The notes under the pieces are model-generated. The model was not told where the DNA came from. It ran no database searches and saw nothing but the letters and a program-made list of their open reading frames with translations. Below, in pieces: positions 51,198 to 53,651 of a DNA stretch of 53,651 nt (its first letter is position 1; the number at the start of each line of letters is the position of its first letter). Made by a program: the position numbers and the translations under genes. The DNA is from Ktedonobacterales bacterium. GTDB taxonomy: Bacteria > Chloroflexota > Ktedonobacteria > Ktedonobacterales > DATBGS01. The DNA is taken from NCBI GenBank assembly GCA_036557285.1, contig DATBHW010000004.1, forward strand, positions 1 through 53,651, given 5' to 3'.

Positions 51198-51929
51198 TCA
51201 TCTTGTGTATAGTTCAGCTTGATACTGGGCGATGAGTTCGGGACGGTCGTTGATGACTACTAAATGCTCAAGCAACTGGAAAAGTTCTGTCTGTGAGAAA
51301 CTAGACGCCTCTCCCATCAGGAATGTTTGTTCGCCGCGCAGAGTAAATTGGTAACGCTCTTCACGTGCCCACCAATGAATCTCTGCTACCAACGATACAT
51401 CAGAGATGGTAAAACTTCGCTCCAGACGTTCCGCTGTGTTCATCTCTGTTCCCGGAGGAGGCCACCGGAAACGCCGCAAACTGTAGAAGTCGAAGGAACT
51501 CATTGTGAGAGTACACAAAGCTTTGGCAGGGGAGACACTATTGAAAATCAAGGTGACAATCTGAAGTCCTCGAGAGCCTCTATTAGTCTGAAGGCTGGAT
51601 AATGTCAAGCCTAGTGGATTCCCAGCCACCCCGTAGATCGACATTTCCGCTCCAGCTATCAGCTTATCGAATTGTACCCTGTGCCACTTGTCGTGGAATG
51701 TCTGGTTGTACAGCTTGCTTGATTCTTGGCGACCCCAGCGCTGTTCAAGATGCTCCTGTAGCCGGACAATAAAGTTGGGTCTCGGACAATAAAGTTGGGT
51801 CTCCACTTGTTGATGAGGATAGACCGAGCGAAGAAAGTCGCTCGCCAACTTCGCTGGTTTCCTGACCGCTTGGTTGTGAACTATGAGATGTTGTCTGGTA
51901 TACGTTACGAGCAGAGAAGGGGCCGCCAT
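51198..51929 (-). CDS. Hypothetical reading frame that crosses a Tn7-like terminus
   Basis: A 243-residue frame from ATG 51929 (or a TTG at 52028). The first ~50 residues (MAAPSLLVTYTRQHLIVHNQ onwards) are encoded by DNA that appears to be the inside of a Tn7-like transposon. The residues QLYCPRPNFIV are simply the translation of its two terminal 20-bp repeats. The remaining ~185 residues, from LQEHLEQRWGRQESSKLYNQ to the stop, look like a genuine alpha/beta protein fragment of no known family. The most economical reading is a host gene cut by the insertion, with an accidental in-frame fusion. If the whole frame has homologues, it would instead be a transposition accessory gene like tnsE. Confidence 0.45.
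   Translation of the reverse strand: MAAPSLLVTYTRQHLIVHNQAVRKPAKLASDFLRSVYPHQQVETQLYCPRPNFIVRLQEHLEQRWGRQESSKLYNQTFHDKWHRVQFDKLIAGAEMSIYGVAGNPLGLTLSSLQTNRGSRGLQIVTLIFNSVSPAKALCTLTMSSFDFYSLRRFRWPPPGTEMNTAERLERSFTISDVSLVAEIHWWAREERYQFTLRGEQTFLMGEASSFSQTELFQLLEHLVVINDRPELIAQYQAELYTR
51757..51802 (+). repeat. Apparent Tn7-like terminus: TGT plus two 20-bp TnsB-site-like repeats
   Basis: The end reads TGTAGCCGGACAATAAAGT. From memory of Tn7, its end begins TGTGGGCGGACAATAAAGT, which would be 17 of 19 identical. The unit CGGACAATAAAGTTGGGTCT is repeated perfectly in tandem at 51763-51782 and 51783-51802. The element would extend to the right, where tnsD lies. Confidence 0.65.
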
Positions 51930-51956
51930 GAAATAGCGGCCCCTTCTCTCGTTTTT
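51914..51956 (+). terminator. Perfect 13-bp hairpin with T-tract just inside the transposon end
   Basis: GAGAAGGGGCCGC and GCGGCCCCTTCTC enclose nine bases, followed by TCGTTTTT. It would stop transcription that enters the element from the left. The ATG of the minus-strand frame lies in its loop. Confidence 0.75.
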
Positions 51957-52217
51957 CAGTGAGCATGAGCATATCTTCTTTTCCTGCTCAACCTCACTTG
52001 GGAGAGTTAACAATTTCTCCTGAAACAAGAGGAGATGCCCAGCCAGTGCTCATGGGAGCAAGAGATGATGGCTGGGCTTTCCTCGAAGTGAGTTTAATTT
52101 CCAGCAACGAGAGTCAATTCACTTCCAATGATGCTTTATTGCAACGGGGTGCGGGACTTGCTGCTTTTCCCACACGCCAATTGCGCCGGTTAGCACCATG
52201 TGGCTTGTGCCCTTGTT
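51957..52217. other. Gene-free stretch between the terminator and tnsD
   Basis: About 260 bases downstream of tnsD. Frames on both strands are short or only extend into the shadow of tnsD. Possibly decayed transposon sequence; nothing is recognised. Confidence 0.35.
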
Positions 52218-53549
52218 CTAATTCAAGCGATCAAGCATTCTCATGGCTTCTTGAATTGCTGCTTGCACCAACGGTTTATGCTGCTGGACATCTACCCCAG
52301 CTAGCTTTACTAACTCCCGGTGCGAAAGGGGTTTCCGTGCTATATTCCCTTGCTGAGCTACCCAATTGACGCGACGAACCGCGAACTGCTCAGTTGATTC
52401 TAGAACTTCATCGAGAGCTTGCATTGTCAATGGCAAGAAGGCAGCATTTCTGAACCAGTTTGAAGAGGAGGGTAGGGCCAACTGCAGTTTTAGAAGTGTT
52501 ATTTTTTGCGGCGCGCCAGGGGCATCAAGAAGTTCTTGTGCTCTTTGTCGTATGACTTCAGCAGTCTCTCGATCGCGTCCTTCCCACTCTTGTGGGAGAA
52601 TTTTTTGGCCCCCTCTTGATCCATATGGTTTGACTTGCCTATGCCAGCGATTACCTGGTGGTTGGCGGGCTTTGTGAGGAGGTAAGTGGGCTTGAAGCCA
52701 GGTAAGATCATATCTCCTCAACCAATCATATCCGCCCATTGATTGCCTGACCACGACACCGATTCCCTGACCAGGGTAGTTTGCTATCGTTTTCAGCCAC
52801 TGTTCGCGATGAAAGGATAGCTCAACTTCAGATGGGGTCTTTCTCTCACGTTCTAGCATCTGGAGACGCGAGGGCAAACCCAACTTTTTCACCTGTCGAA
52901 AAATGGTGTTGACACTTACTCCTAGCTGTTGTGCAATCTGTGCATTGCTCAGTGTGGAATCTAGCCGTAGGTCGGATAACGTGCTTTCCCATAGTTTTCC
53001 ATAAGTAAGGATGCTGTTGTATTGATAGGGGTCGTCCGGGTCAGCCTCAGAGAGGCTACGCGAATACGCGAACCCACAGTCGCAAGCGAAGATGCCGCTA
53101 AACTTTGAGCGAGCTTTTTGGCGGATGCGGCAGATGTGGATATGCAATTGCTTGTAATGCAGACAGATCGGGTTTAAGCATGGCCACGGTCCTTGCCCAA
53201 ATACAGCTGAGCGAGGAGTACTCTGTGGTTCTTGAAAAGATTGCTGCACCGAACTCTTGAGAAACTGCAGGGTAAGAATATGATGGAGAGGAATCTGCCT
53301 TTTTTTTGTTCCAACAAGTCTCATGAGCCAGCTAGAGTGCATACTCGCCGTCAGATCGACCTCACAGTGCAGCAAGGTGAGTAATGCACTGGGGAAATAA
53401 TTTTGGAAGGCCCCTACAAGCTCGGAGATTCTTACCTTGCCTACCAATGTCAGATAACGCTGCTGTTCTAACAAAGTCTGATAGTGTTTGCGCAGGTAAT
53501 GTGCATCTACCGGTAGTTTGTTGACGAGGGGGCAGGCCAGGTGGTACAA
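52218..53549 (-). CDS. tnsD: TnsD/TniQ-type target-selection protein, N-terminus lost
   Basis: TnsD binds a specific chromosomal site and recruits the Tn7-type transposase. What remains (443 residues from TTG 53549) matches the part after the TniQ domain. It opens with LVNKLPVDAHYLRKHYQTLL and GKVRISELVGAFQNYFP. The zinc-binding CLNPICLHY near residue 124 is followed by IFACDCGFAYSR near 153. HTH segments LSNAQIAQQLGVSVNTIFRQ near 200 and the C-terminal VRRVNWVAQQGN follow. The usual ~190-residue TniQ domain with its first zinc site is missing. In frame, a TAA at 53571-53573 coincides with the start of an IS701-like transposase, so the gene is truncated. GC is lower than in the transfer genes. 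Confidence 0.82.
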   Translation of the reverse strand: MYHLACPLVNKLPVDAHYLRKHYQTLLEQQRYLTLVGKVRISELVGAFQNYFPSALLTLLHCEVDLTASMHSSWLMRLVGTKKRQIPLHHILTLQFLKSSVQQSFQEPQSTPRSAVFGQGPWPCLNPICLHYKQLHIHICRIRQKARSKFSGIFACDCGFAYSRSLSEADPDDPYQYNSILTYGKLWESTLSDLRLDSTLSNAQIAQQLGVSVNTIFRQVKKLGLPSRLQMLERERKTPSEVELSFHREQWLKTIANYPGQGIGVVVRQSMGGYDWLRRYDLTWLQAHLPPHKARQPPGNRWHRQVKPYGSRGGQKILPQEWEGRDRETAEVIRQRAQELLDAPGAPQKITLLKLQLALPSSSNWFRNAAFLPLTMQALDEVLESTEQFAVRRVNWVAQQGNIARKPLSHRELVKLAGVDVQQHKPLVQAAIQEAMRMLDRLN

Positions 53550-53572
53550 GGAGCGGGAGGAGGGAAGCGCTT

Positions 53573-53651
53573 ATGACCGACCAACGCCTCGTGACGCCTG
53601 CTCCCGCGCCTTTGGAGACGTATGCCCATCACTTTGATGGCTGCTTTGGCA
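53573..53651 (+). CDS. IS701-like transposase, 5' end only
   Basis: The last 79 bases encode MTDQRLVTPAPAPLETYAHH and then FDGCFG, running off the edge. This closely resembles, from memory, the N-termini of IS701-family transposases abundant in Ktedonobacteria (a short polar start, then PAPLE-YA--FD--FG). GGAGGAGGG is placed well before the ATG. The IS left end must lie within about 30 bases upstream and cannot be set exactly. With only 26 codons the family is not certain. Confidence 0.5.
   Translation, partial: MTDQRLVTPAPAPLETYAHHFDGCFG

Noticed and set aside
51198-51929. TnsE gene
   Set aside because: The frame is less than half the length of TnsE, shows no recalled TnsE motif, and is explained better by a transposon-end fusion.
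51959-52369. 136-codon plus-strand frame next to tnsD
   Set aside because: The second half is the shadow of tnsD and the first half has no ribosome site or family features.

Overview
The window is high-GC bacterial chromosome that looks like a member of the Chloroflexota, most likely the Ktedonobacteria. This is inferred from protein style (DUF951 protein, ArsA-like ATPase beside an N-terminally extended RecG, MoxR/VWA pair, EntS-type exporters, IS701-like transposase start, actinobacterial-type integrative element). No rRNA gene or other direct taxonomic marker is present. 

Bases 1-39.6 kb are mostly chromosome. From left to right: recG (runs off the left edge) and an ArsA-family ATPase; a low-GC restriction-modification pair with an XRE-type HTH and a Zn ribbon fused into the methyltransferase (3.99-7.18 kb); a MoxR-type ATPase, VWA protein and rsmG cluster (7.3-12.1 kb); purA and a membrane spermidine-synthase-like protein; a 130-bp TA-flanked MITE; a methyltransferase, a JAMM peptidase and a TPR protein; a long minus-strand housekeeping block (GT9, exporter, DUF951, nadD, gluQRS, maf, rlmD); a Dph6-like ATP pyrophosphatase and a cytoplasmic BtuF-like protein; glnA behind two related palindromic operators; a GT39-type membrane glycosyltransferase; an ECF transporter T/A pair; a membrane protein with a lipase-like hydrolase; a second exporter; and a membrane histidine kinase.

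At 39.69-39.73 kb lies the 3' part of a tRNA-Thr(CGU), from anticodon loop to acceptor end, followed by its terminator. No matching 5' half precedes it. This is the signature of one end of an integrative element that extends rightwards beyond the window. The element carries one long plus-strand transfer/replication block: a small HNH-like protein, a PrimPol fused to an SF2-like helicase, an FtsK/TraB-like ATPase, a membrane protein with a C-terminal HTH, a VirD4/TraG-like ATPase, two tandem Replic_Relax-type winged-helix proteins, a strong terminator, and an XRE regulator. An 8-bp motif, GGGAGCCA, recurs across the membrane-protein gene and the following non-coding gap. It resembles in layout the clt locus that TraB translocases recognise in actinobacterial elements.

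Nested to the right is a decayed Tn7-like transposon. Its apparent terminus (TGT plus two 20-bp TnsB-site-like repeats) is at 51,757. A TnsD gene without its TniQ N-terminus follows, cut by the start of an IS701-like transposase at the right edge. The apparent nesting (tRNA element, Tn7-like element, IS) and the GGGAGCCA array are the most unusual parts of the window.
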